64,000 nucleotides of DNA from Paludibacter sp. UBA6032 (GTDB lineage: Bacteria; Bacteroidota; Bacteroidia; Bacteroidales; Paludibacteraceae). The stretch covers positions 1-64,000 of the forward strand of contig DIZI01000027.1 in assembly GCA_002427885.1 (NCBI GenBank). Direction: 5' to 3'. Below the pieces are notes generated by a model. The model was given only the letters and a program-made list of their open reading frames with translations, was not told the DNA's origin and made no database searches. The translations under genes and the position numbers were made by a program. This document shows positions 1-7,729 of the stretch, in pieces. Every line of letters starts with the position of its first letter. Within the stretch, counting starts at the first letter, position 1.

Positions 1-278
1 GAATTGGATGTGGCTAAATTAAACGTGCCTGGATGCGTGTCGTGAGAAATGATAGGAGCAAAGAGAAGGCCTGATTCCAAACTAATGACAGGACTTTTAA
101 GAATGCGTTCCGTTTGTTGTAAATCGAGTTGAAGAATCTTGTTATCATTTTTATTTTTCTGAATAAGCGGACTATTCATCCTGGCCTGATCCAGAAAATA
201 GTTCAAATCACGTTGTTGTGCCTGAATTATTCCCGAAATAAGGATTAACATGATTGGAAGTATACATCTTTTTTTCAT
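1..278 (-). CDS. TolC-family outer membrane efflux protein, N-terminal part (runs off the window)
   Basis: Only the first 92 or so residues are in the window. The protein starts with a signal peptide (MKKRCILPIMLILISGIIQA) and continues with a helical segment of the type LxxxLDQARMNSPLIQKNK, which resembles the first helix of TolC/CusC-type outer membrane factors. Its ATG overlaps the stop codon of the upstream histidine kinase gene as ATGA, so the two are very probably translationally coupled. The order response regulator, kinase, TolC suggests that the two-component system controls an efflux pump whose other parts lie beyond the left edge. The family call rests on a short N-terminus and gene order, so it is moderately sure. 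Confidence 0.7.
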   Translation of the reverse strand, partial: MKKRCILPIMLILISGIIQAQQRDLNYFLDQARMNSPLIQKNKNDNKILQLDLQQTERILKSPVISLESGLLFAPIISHDTHPGTFNLATSN

Positions 279-1528
279 TTTTTCATTTCATTTTTGCGGG
301 TAATATTAAAACAATGAAGTCTGTTTTTGCTGTAATGAATATCAAGTTGATTTGTTTCGCAGATATTTTTGACAATGGCTAATCCCAATCCAAACGAGTT
401 GGAATTTCCCTTGGTAAACCGTTCAAAAATATTGTCATCCGTGAGCGAATTTTGTTCCCCGCTGCTACAAATTTTGAATTCGTCTTCCGAAATAAGCACA
501 TGAATTTCACCATCGGTTAGATTGTGCTTTATAGCATTTGAAAACAAATTATTTATGAGAATTTCAGCCAGTTGTTCGTTTATTTTTACAGCAAAATCAT
601 TCAACAGTTCTAATTCAATCCGGATATTTTTGGTCTCAAAAAGGGAAGAAAATTCTTCTGTTTTACGGGTGACTATTTCGTTGAAGATGATTGTTTTGTC
701 AGCAATAAATTGCTTATTTTCAATTTTGGTCAGCAGAATCAGACTTTGGTTCAGGGTCGAAAGCCGTTTCAGCGCATTCATCGAGATAAGTACTTTTTTA
801 AATGTTTCTTCATTTAAGTCTTGTTGAAGAACTTCTTCGAGGTTGAGTAAAACAATGGAAAGCGGAGTTTGAATTTCGTGTGATGCGTTTTCCGAAAATT
901 CTTTCAGCGATAAATAATCTGTTTCCAGCTTTTCTGTGAGGTTGTTCACGACTTTATTTAACCGGTCGAATTCTTCAATATCCGATTTTAAAAGTTGAAG
1001 TGGTTTATTGGCCGTGAAACTGAATTGTTCAATTTCTTGCAGGTTCTTTTCAAAATCCTTCCAAACTGTTTTATTGATTTTTTTAGACACAAAAAAGGCA
1101 ATTATTAAAACAGACAGCAATAAAATACTCAACGTCCCGGTTAAAATAGTAACTAAATCCTCACTTTCGAAGGTTGACTCACGTAACTTTATGGAATAAA
1201 AATTATTTTTTACTTCAATTCGACTTGAATATTCCAGAAACTCTTCAAATTCATCTTCCCTTGCGTTTTTGATGACGATTTTTTTAAAAATCGGCTTCGT
1301 TACTGAATTCTGAGTATCTTTTTTGACTTCAATAATGGGATAGATATTGGGTAGTTCCGATCTTTCAGCAATTTGTTTTTTTATTAGTGTAGCTTGTTCA
1401 ATCAGATTCCTCCTGGTATTGTGTAATAAAATTTTATTTAAAATTAAAAACGCCGAACCTGTAACCACTATCAGCGTAACTGTTAGCAGTATTAAATAAT
1501 TCCGGTTTATTTTCGTCAGAAACTTCAT
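275..1528 (-). CDS. Sensor histidine kinase (two-component system)
   Basis: Inner-membrane sensor of 417 residues. There are two membrane segments at about residues 12-33 and 126-147, enclosing a short periplasmic domain of about 90 residues with no family I recognise. The HisKA domain follows with the H-box SENASHEIQTPLS (His217), and then the ATPase domain with N-box NNLFSNAIKHN (about 326-336) and G-box FGLGLAIVKNI (about 379-389). The usual D-x-G of the first G-box reads CSSG, a variant also common in this phylum. The gene overlaps the response regulator by 4 bp upstream and the TolC-like gene by 4 bp downstream, so all three form one operon. The signal sensed cannot be read from the sequence; adjacency to an efflux gene suggests an envelope or metal/toxin stress. 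Confidence 0.95.
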   Translation of the reverse strand: MKFLTKINRNYLILLTVTLIVVTGSAFLILNKILLHNTRRNLIEQATLIKKQIAERSELPNIYPIIEVKKDTQNSVTKPIFKKIVIKNAREDEFEEFLEYSSRIEVKNNFYSIKLRESTFESEDLVTILTGTLSILLLSVLIIAFFVSKKINKTVWKDFEKNLQEIEQFSFTANKPLQLLKSDIEEFDRLNKVVNNLTEKLETDYLSLKEFSENASHEIQTPLSIVLLNLEEVLQQDLNEETFKKVLISMNALKRLSTLNQSLILLTKIENKQFIADKTIIFNEIVTRKTEEFSSLFETKNIRIELELLNDFAVKINEQLAEILINNLFSNAIKHNLTDGEIHVLISEDEFKICSSGEQNSLTDDNIFERFTKGNSNSFGLGLAIVKNICETNQLDIHYSKNRLHCFNITRKNEMKK

Positions 1529-2202
1529 AATTCGGTAAACTTATAGCCCATGCCGTAAATGGTTTTGATATAGTCGTTACCTCCGGCTGTTTTAATTTTT
1601 CGACGAATGTTGTTCAAGTGCGTATAGATAAAATCGTAATTATCGGCTAAATCAATATTGTCGTCCCAAAGATGTTCAGCCAAAGCTTCTTTTGTTATAA
1701 CCCGGTTTTGATTGATAAAAAAGAACAAAAGCAGATCATATTCTTTTTTGGTAAATGTCAATTCTTTATCATTTACAAGGATTGATTTACTGTCTGTATT
1801 TATTGATATTTCATTAAATGTCAGTAAATTGTTTCCATCAAACTGACGTCGCCTGATTAATGCTTTGATTCTTGAATTTAGTTCGGATAACTGAAAAGGC
1901 TTGGTCATGTAATCGTCGGCACCCAGATCAAGTCCATGAATTTTGTCATCGGTCGAATTTTTGGCCGAAATAATAATTACTCCGGCTTTGCTGTTTAATT
2001 TTCCGATCAGTTTAAGCAATTCTAATCCATTCCCGTCAGGCAAGGTAATATCCAATAGAATAATATCGTATTCGTAAATTGATAATTTATTCTCAGCTTT
2101 TTGAAAGTTATCTGCTAACTCGCAGATATAATTCTCTTTAGTCAGAAAATTGCTTATTACAATCAACAATTCTATTTCGTCTTCAATAATCAAAATTTTC
2201 AT
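1525..2202 (-). CDS. OmpR/PhoB-family response regulator
   Basis: The protein has 225 residues. The receiver domain covers about 1-115, with the acidic pair E7/D8, phospho-acceptor Asp51 (ILLDITLPDGNG), the conserved Ser79 and Lys101 (MTKPF). The C-terminal winged helix (about 130-225) ends in the familiar YIKTIYGMGYKF segment. It is the first gene of the operon with the histidine kinase. Two tandem 11-bp half-sites sit just upstream (2281-2302). The same arrangement recurs before the PepSY gene and at 6118-6139, so this regulator is the natural candidate for binding all three, including its own promoter. Tandem direct half-sites are what OmpR/PhoB dimers typically bind. Confidence 0.96.
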   Translation of the reverse strand: MKILIIEDEIELLIVISNFLTKENYICELADNFQKAENKLSIYEYDIILLDITLPDGNGLELLKLIGKLNSKAGVIIISAKNSTDDKIHGLDLGADDYMTKPFQLSELNSRIKALIRRRQFDGNNLLTFNEISINTDSKSILVNDKELTFTKKEYDLLLFFFINQNRVITKEALAEHLWDDNIDLADNYDFIYTHLNNIRRKIKTAGGNDYIKTIYGMGYKFTEL

Positions 2203-2267
2203 ACAAGATTAATTGTTGTTTTAAAGGATATAACCCATCGTATTCAACTGCAATTCGTCTTTTATTG

Positions 2268-2302
2268 CAAAGTAAGGATTAAATTCTAAAGGAAATCTAA
2301 AG
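2268..2302 (-). promoter_or_regulatory. Candidate autoregulated promoter of the two-component operon
   Basis: Read on the minus strand: CTTTAGATTTC (2302-2292), CTTTAGAATTT (2291-2281), a 5-bp gap, then TTACTTTG (2275-2268). The last differs at one position from the TAnnTTTG -7 box of Bacteroidota. The two 11-mers are tandem half-sites. No TTTG -33 element is present, as expected for a promoter needing an activator. The predicted transcript begins about 55-60 nt before the response regulator ATG. Confidence 0.65.
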
Positions 2303-2430
2303 TAATTTTGATAAACTATAAATAATCATTCGTAAACACAAAGATAAGGGATAATTTTAAATTTTTTAGTTATTCCTTTTCTTCCTTGTGAAAGTGCATT
2401 TTGAAATTTACTGTGAAATAAAAGTCAAAA

Positions 2431-2464
2431 TGCCTGATTTAAGATTTTCTCTTGTAATCAGGCA
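2431..2464 (-). terminator. Rho-independent terminator after the PepSY-like gene
   Basis: TGCCTGATT (2431-2439) pairs perfectly with AATCAGGCA (2456-2464). On the minus strand the stem is followed by a T-rich stretch (TTTTGACTTTT). It lies about 60 bp past the stop codon of the PepSY-like gene. Confidence 0.8.
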
Positions 2465-2524
2465 TTTATTCAGAAATATAATTTTACAATAACGATCTTG
2501 CGTTTTAGAAAATATTTTGTCCTG

Positions 2525-2953
2525 TTATTTTCTTATTTTTTTTCCATTCATATCAAAGGCAACTTCCACTTTATTCTTTCCTTTAATAAATTCAAATTCA
2601 TACACTTTCCCTTTTGCTGTTTCCGAAATTTCAGATTCTTTCATTTTGTAACCTGCGTAATCTTTGTCGATAGTTGTTTTCACAACGGCAGGAATTTCGG
2701 TTGCAGTAATAGCATATTCAGTTTCGAGCCAGCTACCTTTCGTATCAAAGTTGGCAGAATACAATTTCCCATCCAATTTAAATTCTGCTTCCCATTCAGT
2801 TTTCCCTTCTTTGCCCCATTTCACATCGGTAGCTTTCGTAAATTTCTGCGAAAAGGCTGTTTTTACAGGTGCAGGAACATTTTTACTTGTTTGTGCACTT
2901 ACGCTCAGGCTAATGAAAGCTGAAGCGGCAATTACTAAAATTAAGTTTTTCAT
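2525..2953 (-). CDS. Small secreted PepSY-like domain protein
   Basis: A 142-residue protein with a clear signal peptide (MKNLILVIAASAFISLSVSA, then Q), so periplasmic or exported. The mature part has two similar halves of the type VPxxVKTxFxxKFxxATDVKW...WEAEFKLDGKxYSANFDxxGxW, characteristic of the small PepSY-like (DUF2874) proteins frequent in Bacteroidota. No catalytic residues are visible; the family is thought to bind or inhibit partners in the envelope. It stands alone between its own promoter (2982-3016) and terminator (2431-2464). The promoter carries the same tandem half-sites as the neighbouring response-regulator gene, so it is probably a member of that regulon. Confidence 0.85.
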   Translation of the reverse strand: MKNLILVIAASAFISLSVSAQTSKNVPAPVKTAFSQKFTKATDVKWGKEGKTEWEAEFKLDGKLYSANFDTKGSWLETEYAITATEIPAVVKTTIDKDYAGYKMKESEISETAKGKVYEFEFIKGKNKVEVAFDMNGKKIRK

Positions 2954-2981
2954 TTTTGATAGTTTTTAATTGATTATTCGG

Positions 2982-3016
2982 CAAAACTACATACTGAATC
3001 TAAAGGAAATTTGAAG
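2982..3016 (-). promoter_or_regulatory. Candidate response-regulator-dependent promoter of the PepSY-like gene
   Basis: Minus strand: CTTCAAATTTC (3016-3006), CTTTAGATTCA (3005-2995), 5 bp, then TAGTTTTG (2989-2982), a perfect TAnnTTTG -7 box. Half-sites and spacing match those at 2268-2302 and 6105-6139. The predicted start lies about 20-25 nt before the ATG at 2953. Confidence 0.72.
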
Positions 3017-3094
3017 TTGAAATAGAATTTTTGCAAAATGATTGTTCGCAACTAATTTAAATTGAGGATTTGATTTACAATGATATTTGGATAA

Positions 3095-5635
3095 TCAAAA
3101 CGTGAAATCCATGCTGATCCGGATACCACTTTTATCAATGTTGGGATGGTTGAGGTAATTCAGTCTCCAGATATAATCAACCCGAAGAAAGTTGAAAATG
3201 TTATTCACCCCGATTCCGGCTTCCATGTAGGGAATAGTTCCCATTTTGTACGATCCGGCAGGAAATTCATACAGACCTTTGCTGAATGCCGGATTGTTTT
3301 GATTACTTAGACTTCCATACAGCCCACGGAAAGTTAATATCTCTCTTAACTTGAGATATTTCAGCAATGGAATCTGATTAAACAGCAGCCCATTCATATT
3401 ATAATTCAGATCCCACGAAACATATTGATCGTTGATAAATTCCATGGCATTCATCATCGGATAGGATTCGCGCTGAATAAAGTACGAAAGGTTTGCATTC
3501 GGAAGTATCAGGAGCGGGAACGGAACTTTGTTCCACACTTTTCCGGCTCTCAGGATGAAATCCGTATTTCCGTAAGCCGAGAACCAGAATCGTTTCTGAA
3601 AGCCAATCTCGGTACGGTTGTAATCGTAATCTGAACCAAGGTATCCTTTTCTGGCAAAAGTATGGGAAAAGCTGAAAACAGGAGCATCGCGCGAGAAGGA
3701 ACGACGCTTGGTAAGCGTCTGATAATACTTTTCTCCCGGTGCATAACGCAGCCGTACTTGAGCTTCACCCATTGAGTAAGAAGCAATATTTTGTCCGGTG
3801 GTATTATCCACGAATGGCATGTAGGGCGTGGCAAATTCGGTACGAACCCTCAGATCTATACCTCCTGAAAATTGCGAGTAGAATTCCCGGTTATAACTTA
3901 ATTCGATTTTTCGCTGATAAGTAATTCTGTTGTCAATTTGTCTCTTGATTGAAAACAAAAAATTGTCGGCTGAAGAATTCATAAATTGCTGACCGGGGCG
4001 GTTTAAATCGTAATGGTAAGTTGCCCGGATTGAATTAACCGGAAACTCATTGGCTTGCTCTTTCTTTTTAGTAAATGAATATTCCAGTTGAGCCAATCCT
4101 TTGAATTTTTGATCCTTCAATCCGTACGCAAGATAACCGTTTGCAAACAAATGATCGTTGATACGGGCGGTAGTAAATCCTCCGGCACGGAATCTAAGCC
4201 CTTCTATATCGTTTACACTCATGATATTATAGACCGGTCCCAAAATTATTTTATTGTCTTTGGAACCGGTATTCAAATAATCGGTTAGCAGAATGGAAGT
4301 CACTTTCTCGGTCACGTAATAAAGCGGATCTTTCCGAAGTTGAACGAGCATTTCTTCCACCGGTTTCGTGTCGACGGGAATAGAATCAGGCAGGTTTTGT
4401 TCCGGATTGCTATCTATTTTCCGGGTTGCATTCACTTGCAAAATAGTATTTTCCGGTTGATTAAAAACACTTGAATCGGGAGGACAATCGAACGAATGAT
4501 GGGTATAATTACTGATTCGTTCGGCATAAAAGCCTTTTGATTTTGAAAGAATGGAGAATTCAATCATAACATCATCCCTCATTAACAGACGCGTGCCATC
4601 AGGTGCCCGGTTAAACTCCTGTGCGATGGACATGTTTTGAATAAAGTTGATATTGATGTCTTTTGGAAAATTGAGCTGTACTTTTTTTACAAAATTAGTG
4701 GAATCGAGCGTAATGTATAAATGCCCGGTAAATCCGCTCGACTGGGATGAGAATGGAACAAAGCCGAGATCAACACATTTTTCACTGGCAATTTCAACGG
4801 TATCCAACAGATAGTATTTATAAAAATCGGGTCCGCCGGTTGAAAGCGGACTGACAAAGCGCTTAAGAAACAGGGTGACATCATTATCGTAAATATCAAT
4901 ATCCCTGAACACATCATTTAAAACCTGATCCACTCCATCTTCCGAAAGCATCTCGTCGATACCGGCACTTTTTTTATCGATTACGACTCTTTTCTCCGAA
5001 CGGGGAGTTTTCCGGTAGTAATATTCTTCCAGCAGTTCCCGGGTAGATACCGGAAGTATCGGCTTACCGGAAATTTTAGAAGTATCGATGTAATTGGTCA
5101 GAAATTTATACTTTTTGAGCAAAGTCTTATTTTTTTCTTTCCGGAAATTATTCAGGGCGATATTGATCTTCTCATCATGTTCATAGTGATAATAAGGCTT
5201 GTTGAGCGGATTGTATCTTTCTTTCGATGCAATGACCCGTTTTACAAAATCGACAGCAGGATTTCCTTTTTTCTTGTATTTGTGTTTTTTTGGTTTAACG
5301 ACTATCTCTGTGATATTATAGGATGTTGAAGAAAGTTGTATCTTTAATTTGATCAGCTTTTCGTTTGGAAGTGAGATGGTTTTATCTTTATAACCGATGG
5401 ATTTTAAACTTATAAATTTTGAATTGGCAGGGGCCATTAAAATAAATTTACCTGAATTGTCAGTCATACTTCCAAGGGTTGTTCCTTTCAACGAGACGGA
5501 AATAAAGGGTAATGCTTCGTGGGTAAGCGAGTCGGTAACTGTTCCCGTTATTTTGATCTGAGCGCTTATTTCGGGAATGAAACAATTTATCAGTAAAAAG
5601 ACCAGCGTAAATGATAAATAATTTTTCAGGGCCAT
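3095..5635 (-). CDS. DUF5686/carboxypeptidase-like regulatory domain outer-membrane protein
   Basis: About 846 residues. I start it at the ATG at 5635 (MALKNYLSFTLVF) because it gives a clean signal peptide ending near ISAQ; the frame stays open to a GTG at 5653. Residues about 30-120 form a carboxypeptidase regulatory-like beta-sandwich (ITGTVTDSLTHEALPFISVS...GKFIL). The remainder has the DUF5686 pattern, ending in a long beta-strand-rich region with many aromatic residues typical of an outer-membrane barrel. A second, diverged member of the family is at 55503-58118. The role is unknown; such proteins are common surface components in Bacteroidota. The nested inverted repeats at 5682-5833 lie directly upstream and may hold its control region. 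Confidence 0.85.
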   Translation of the reverse strand: MALKNYLSFTLVFLLINCFIPEISAQIKITGTVTDSLTHEALPFISVSLKGTTLGSMTDNSGKFILMAPANSKFISLKSIGYKDKTISLPNEKLIKLKIQLSSTSYNITEIVVKPKKHKYKKKGNPAVDFVKRVIASKERYNPLNKPYYHYEHDEKINIALNNFRKEKNKTLLKKYKFLTNYIDTSKISGKPILPVSTRELLEEYYYRKTPRSEKRVVIDKKSAGIDEMLSEDGVDQVLNDVFRDIDIYDNDVTLFLKRFVSPLSTGGPDFYKYYLLDTVEIASEKCVDLGFVPFSSQSSGFTGHLYITLDSTNFVKKVQLNFPKDININFIQNMSIAQEFNRAPDGTRLLMRDDVMIEFSILSKSKGFYAERISNYTHHSFDCPPDSSVFNQPENTILQVNATRKIDSNPEQNLPDSIPVDTKPVEEMLVQLRKDPLYYVTEKVTSILLTDYLNTGSKDNKIILGPVYNIMSVNDIEGLRFRAGGFTTARINDHLFANGYLAYGLKDQKFKGLAQLEYSFTKKKEQANEFPVNSIRATYHYDLNRPGQQFMNSSADNFLFSIKRQIDNRITYQRKIELSYNREFYSQFSGGIDLRVRTEFATPYMPFVDNTTGQNIASYSMGEAQVRLRYAPGEKYYQTLTKRRSFSRDAPVFSFSHTFARKGYLGSDYDYNRTEIGFQKRFWFSAYGNTDFILRAGKVWNKVPFPLLILPNANLSYFIQRESYPMMNAMEFINDQYVSWDLNYNMNGLLFNQIPLLKYLKLREILTFRGLYGSLSNQNNPAFSKGLYEFPAGSYKMGTIPYMEAGIGVNNIFNFLRVDYIWRLNYLNHPNIDKSGIRISMDFTF

Positions 5636-5681
5636 TGGTTTTAGGTATGTCACACTTATAACTTTTACTATTAATGATTTA

Positions 5682-5833
5682 AATAAGGGAATAAGGGTAA
5701 TATCGTGTTATTGTTGGTTGCTACTAAGGGTGAAAAAACAAAAATCATGTTTTCTTTCTTCATAAACCTTATTTATTAACTAACCCTTAGTAGAAATTCA
5801 TAAATAGATCACCCCTACCCTTATTCCCTTATT
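5682..5833. repeat. Nested inverted repeats upstream of the DUF5686 gene
   Basis: The outer arms are an 18-bp perfect inverted pair: AATAAGGGAATAAGGGTA at 5682-5699 and its complement at 5816-5833. Inside them a second, 9-bp pair (ACTAAGGGT at 5723-5731, ACCCTTAGT at 5783-5791) shares the AAGGGT core. The outer arm is itself two 8-bp direct repeats. This could be a small non-autonomous mobile element or a multi-site operator. I see no target duplication at the edges. Confidence 0.6.
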
Positions 5834-6029
5834 ATATATCAATTTTGCTGCAATTTAGCTATCAAAAAGAGTATTGTTTCTATATAGCATATCCCGAACT
5901 CAGGTTATTATATTACAACAAAACGGAATAATTAAAATTAAGTTCAAACCGGAGCGCATATTCGGCTATAAAGAAAATGAAAAGTTCTTTTTATCTGTTT
6001 TTTCATCCCGGGTGTGACAGCTTACTAAA

Positions 6030-6104
6030 AGAAATGCCTGACAAACAAGATATTTTCTTGTTGTCAGGTATTTAATGCCAATATTAGTTTTAAATACTGG
6101 TTGG
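6030..6104 (-). ncRNA. Candidate small RNA under the two-component regulon
   Basis: A promoter with the regulon's tandem half-sites (6105-6139) points left into a stretch with no convincing reading frame. About 25 nt after the predicted start comes a strong terminator hairpin (6073-6032). The short predicted transcript (about 65-75 nt) folds into two hairpins: CCAGTATT/AATATTGG (6100-6078, one G-U pair) and the terminator stem. This is the layout expected of a regulated small RNA. Alternatives are a relic promoter whose gene was deleted, or a long attenuated leader for the DUF5686 gene at 5635. There is no expression evidence. Confidence 0.45.
6032..6073 (-). terminator. Strong hairpin terminator
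   Basis: AAATGCCTGACAA (6032-6044) pairs with TTGTCAGGTATTT (6061-6073) with one G-U pair, and the stem continues inwards as CAAGA/TCTTG. Both flanks are T/A-rich, with TTTCTTTT following on the minus strand. It would end the candidate small RNA and any read-through from the helicase gene at 6185. Confidence 0.75.
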
Positions 6105-6139
6105 CAAAGCTATAAGGTGATTCTAAAGGAATTTTGAAG
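6105..6139 (-). promoter_or_regulatory. Third promoter with the tandem half-sites, not followed by a gene
   Basis: Minus strand: CTTCAAAATTC (6139-6129), CTTTAGAATCA (6128-6118), 5 bp, then TAGCTTTG (6112-6105), a perfect TAnnTTTG box. The half-sites and 5-bp gap match the promoters at 2268-2302 and 2982-3016. The first nucleotide of the transcript should fall near 6098. Confidence 0.7.
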
Positions 6140-6184
6140 TGACGTTTTATTCTGATGAAGATAACAGTATTTCTAAATTTTTAC

Positions 6185-7579
6185 TCAATAAATATTTCTT
6201 TTAGAGTTTTCAGCATCCAGACTAAGTTTCAGGTTCCGGTGAAACAGCTTATACCCTTTCAGATTAATAAAAATCTGTTGTTCGCAGTTGGCCGGAACAT
6301 CAAAGTACGACCGGCTGTCTTCCACCACCACATTTTTAATATCTGCAGCATTTAATCCGGCTTCTTCCACCAGAAATTCGGGAATGTTGTTTTTAGTAAA
6401 GCTTTGGGCAAATCCCATATTCATATAGATTGTAATGGGAGTATTTAAACCTGCATCTGTTACCGGTTCAACGGATAGTAATGTGAATTGAATATTCAGT
6501 TCCGATTCCAGCGCTTTGATTTCTTCCAGATTCTCCGATTTTACAAAACAAACGGATACTCCCGATTTTCCTGCACGGGCCGTTCTACCGCTCCGGTGTG
6601 TATATTGATCCGTTTTTTCGGGTAAATGATAATGGATAATGTAATCCAGTTCTTTTACATCAATGCCACGGGCGGCAATATCGGTAGCCACCAGCAAATT
6701 AATACGTCCTTTCTTAAATCCACGCATCACTTTATCGCGCGATTCCTGATTCAGATTTCCGTGTAAGGCATCAGCCGTCACTTCAAAACCCGCCAGTTGT
6801 TTTGCCAACCGTTTGGCAGCCGTTTTGGTACGACAGAACAGAATGCCCCGTTGATCTTTATGTTCCGATAAAAATGCTTTTAAATAATCAAGTTTCTCCC
6901 CCTGTTTATAAATCAGGTATTGATGTTCGATCTTTTGGTTTATAAATTCTTCGGCATGGATACGTATTTCAACGAAATCGGGATGCAGATATTCACGGAT
7001 CAGTTGCTTTACATCGGCGGGCATGGTTGCCGTAAACAACATTTTGTTTATGTCTTTTTTACAGTATTTCAAAATCTGATCAATTTCCGATTTGAAGCCC
7101 ATATTGATCATTTCGTCCGCTTCATCCAACACCAGGTATTTCAGGTCTTGCAGGCTGATGGCATCCCGTTCGAGCAAATCGATTAACCGTCCGGGAGTGG
7201 CAACTACCACATGAGTGGAACGCTTCAGTTTCTGAATCTGATCTTCGATGGGTGCACCACCGTAAACGGCTTCGGCAAATATGCGCGAAAGGTATTTGGA
7301 GAAAAGAAAGAATTCACGGGCTACCTGTTGACCCAGTTCACGAGTAGGAACCAGTACCAGAGCCTGAATTTTTCCAACGTTAGGATCTATTTTTTGAAGT
7401 ATGGGTAAGCAGAAAGCAGCCGTTTTACCCGTGCCGGTTTGTGCCACAGCCACCAAATCCTCGTCGTGTTGAAGGATATGGGGTATTGTTTTTAGTTGAA
7501 TATCGGTCGGTTTGAATATCTTGTTTCCCTCTAATGCCTGAACAATAGCGGGGTTAATGCCTAAGTCTGAAAAAGTCAT
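6185..7579 (-). CDS. DEAD-box ATP-dependent RNA helicase with DbpA-like C-terminal domain
   Basis: Cytoplasmic RNA helicase of 464 residues. All core motifs are present: Q-motif region (KPTDIQ), Walker A AQTGTGKT (46-53), PTRELGQQ, TPGRL, DEAD (152-155), TAT (183-185), ATDIAARGIDV and HRSGRTARAG. After the helicase core, residues about 385-455 look like the RNA-binding domain of DbpA (ITIYMNMG...VEEAGLNAADIKNVVVEDSRSYFDVP). In E. coli that domain directs the enzyme to 23S rRNA, so a role in large-subunit assembly is plausible. The leader has an 11-bp inverted repeat ending 4 bp before the start codon (see 7584-7638). A second DEAD-box gene of the RhlE type is at 28890. Confidence 0.95.
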   Translation of the reverse strand: MTFSDLGINPAIVQALEGNKIFKPTDIQLKTIPHILQHDEDLVAVAQTGTGKTAAFCLPILQKIDPNVGKIQALVLVPTRELGQQVAREFFLFSKYLSRIFAEAVYGGAPIEDQIQKLKRSTHVVVATPGRLIDLLERDAISLQDLKYLVLDEADEMINMGFKSEIDQILKYCKKDINKMLFTATMPADVKQLIREYLHPDFVEIRIHAEEFINQKIEHQYLIYKQGEKLDYLKAFLSEHKDQRGILFCRTKTAAKRLAKQLAGFEVTADALHGNLNQESRDKVMRGFKKGRINLLVATDIAARGIDVKELDYIIHYHLPEKTDQYTHRSGRTARAGKSGVSVCFVKSENLEEIKALESELNIQFTLLSVEPVTDAGLNTPITIYMNMGFAQSFTKNNIPEFLVEEAGLNAADIKNVVVEDSRSYFDVPANCEQQIFINLKGYKLFHRNLKLSLDAENSKRNIY

Positions 7580-7583
7580 TTTA

Positions 7584-7638
7584 GTTGCCTGTTTAGTTTT
7601 TTTTATTCCTCATGCTGAGAAACAGGCAACAAAGGTAC
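7584..7638 (-). promoter_or_regulatory. Promoter and leader hairpin of the DEAD-box gene
   Basis: TACCTTTG on the minus strand (7638-7631) fits the Bacteroidota -7 box. It is followed at once by GTTGCCTGTTT (7631-7621), whose exact complement AAACAGGCAAC (7594-7584) ends four bases before the ATG at 7579. The hairpin would cover the ribosome entry region, provided transcription starts within or before the first arm. Confidence 0.5.
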
Positions 7639-7729
7639 TCGTTTTTAATTGATTGGAAGCAGACCGGGCTGTTTTATAACAGGAGACCAGGCTGATTGTT
7701 TACTTGCTACACACAAAGGGGCTCAACCA

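Noticed and set aside
5976..6074. A 32-codon plus-strand frame starting MKSSFYLFF across the candidate small-RNA region
   Set aside because: It runs through the terminator stem on the opposite strand, has no promoter, and shows no recognisable signal or family.
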